Source of the DNA: Paracoccaceae bacterium | Lineage (GTDB): Bacteria > Pseudomonadota > Alphaproteobacteria > Rhodobacterales > Rhodobacteraceae | Assembly: GCA_003605175.1 (NCBI GenBank) | Contig: QWDA01000001.1 | Location: forward strand, 310,001 to 374,000 | Length of the DNA stretch: 64,000 nucleotides | Direction of reading: 5' to 3' | Shown: piece by piece, positions 63,900-64,000 of the stretch | How the letters are laid out: each line of letters begins with the position of its first letter | How positions within the stretch are numbered: position 1 is the first letter of the stretch | Notes under the pieces: model-generated | The model's input: the letters and a program-made list of their open reading frames with translations, nothing else | Database searches by the model: none | Told to the model about the DNA's origin: nothing | Program-made: the position numbers and the translations under genes

Positions 63900-64000
63900 A
63901 TGTCAGAACTTCGGAAAATCATCATCGACGACCGCGAGATCGAGGTCGATCCGGCGATGACGCTGATCCAGGCCTGCGAGGAGGCGGGGATCGAGATCCC
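63900..64000 (+). CDS. nuoG: NADH-quinone oxidoreductase subunit G, N-terminus only
   Basis: The first 33 complete codons read [18 protein letters not shown] and then ALTL-type ([12 protein letters not shown]), the N-terminal [2Fe-2S] ferredoxin-like domain of NuoG. The window ends before the iron-sulfur Cys ligands. The ATG at 63900 has GGGAG eight bases upstream. Normally nuoE and nuoF precede it; they are not here. Confidence 0.85.
   Translation, partial: MSELRKIIIDDREIEVDPAMTLIQACEEAGIEI

Overview
The window reads as chromosomal DNA of a high-GC alphaproteobacterium of the order Rhodobacterales (Rhodobacter/Roseobacter type). The signs are ChvGI linked to hprK-rapZ-PTS genes next to pckA, an alphaproteobacterial MetR/MetF pair, small family markers (DUF4170, DUF2852, DUF4864, DUF5333), a cyanide-insensitive-type bd oxidase with a DUF2474 peptide, and two TakP/Dpp/Urt-type transporter operons. 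Almost every long extra reading frame is a high-GC antisense shadow. No IS element, prophage, CRISPR array or rRNA was seen.

Layout. 1-8.8 kb: an unfinished serine-hydrolase-like gene, tRNA-Gln(TTG), pckA, then the divergent run chvI-chvG-hprK-rapZ-EIIA-HPr-acyltransferase, a carbon/envelope control block. 8.8-14.1 kb: 3-hydroxybutyryl-CoA dehydrogenase, etfBA, and cydAB with a 35-residue DUF2474 gene. 14.2-21.6 kb: a dipeptide ABC operon (dppA, M24 peptidase, dppB, dppC, an unrelated membrane-anchored ORF, dppD, dppF). 21.6-28.9 kb: a gene-free stretch carrying 11-bp repeat arrays, then the urea ABC transporter urtABCDE. 28.9-31.3 kb: DUF4170, a lone HEATH-motif metalloprotease, a tRNA-like hairpin and icd. 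31.5-42 kb: DUF985 cupin and valS, an orphan form II molybdenum-hydroxylase large subunit, DUF2235 hydrolase, metF/metR, suhB and a DUF4864 gene. 42.1-44.7 kb: a beta-helix gene between two imperfect 119-bp direct repeats. 44.7-48.5 kb: ilvB and ilvN separated by a lipoprotein gene and a parDE module, with an attenuator and leader peptide upstream of ilvB. 48.5-57 kb: cation/Ca2+ antiporter, CoA-binding protein, a two-component system and a divergent TakP-type TRAP transporter. 57.2-64 kb: bpt, RDD, DUF2852, YbaK, a hypothetical gene, glnE, a small ORF, DUF5333 and the first 101 bases of nuoG.

Themes. Several operons are built to over-produce their binding protein: a hairpin follows dppA, urtA and the TRAP dctP gene. 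Several accessory genes sit inside otherwise conserved operons (the 230-aa ORF in dpp; parDE and a lipoprotein in ilv). The best candidates for something undescribed are the three 11-bp-unit arrays (two before dppA, one in a convergent gap at 50.2 kb) and the repeat-flanked beta-helix locus. Neither is proven to be a system by sequence alone. All family assignments come from reading the translated sequence; no database search was run.
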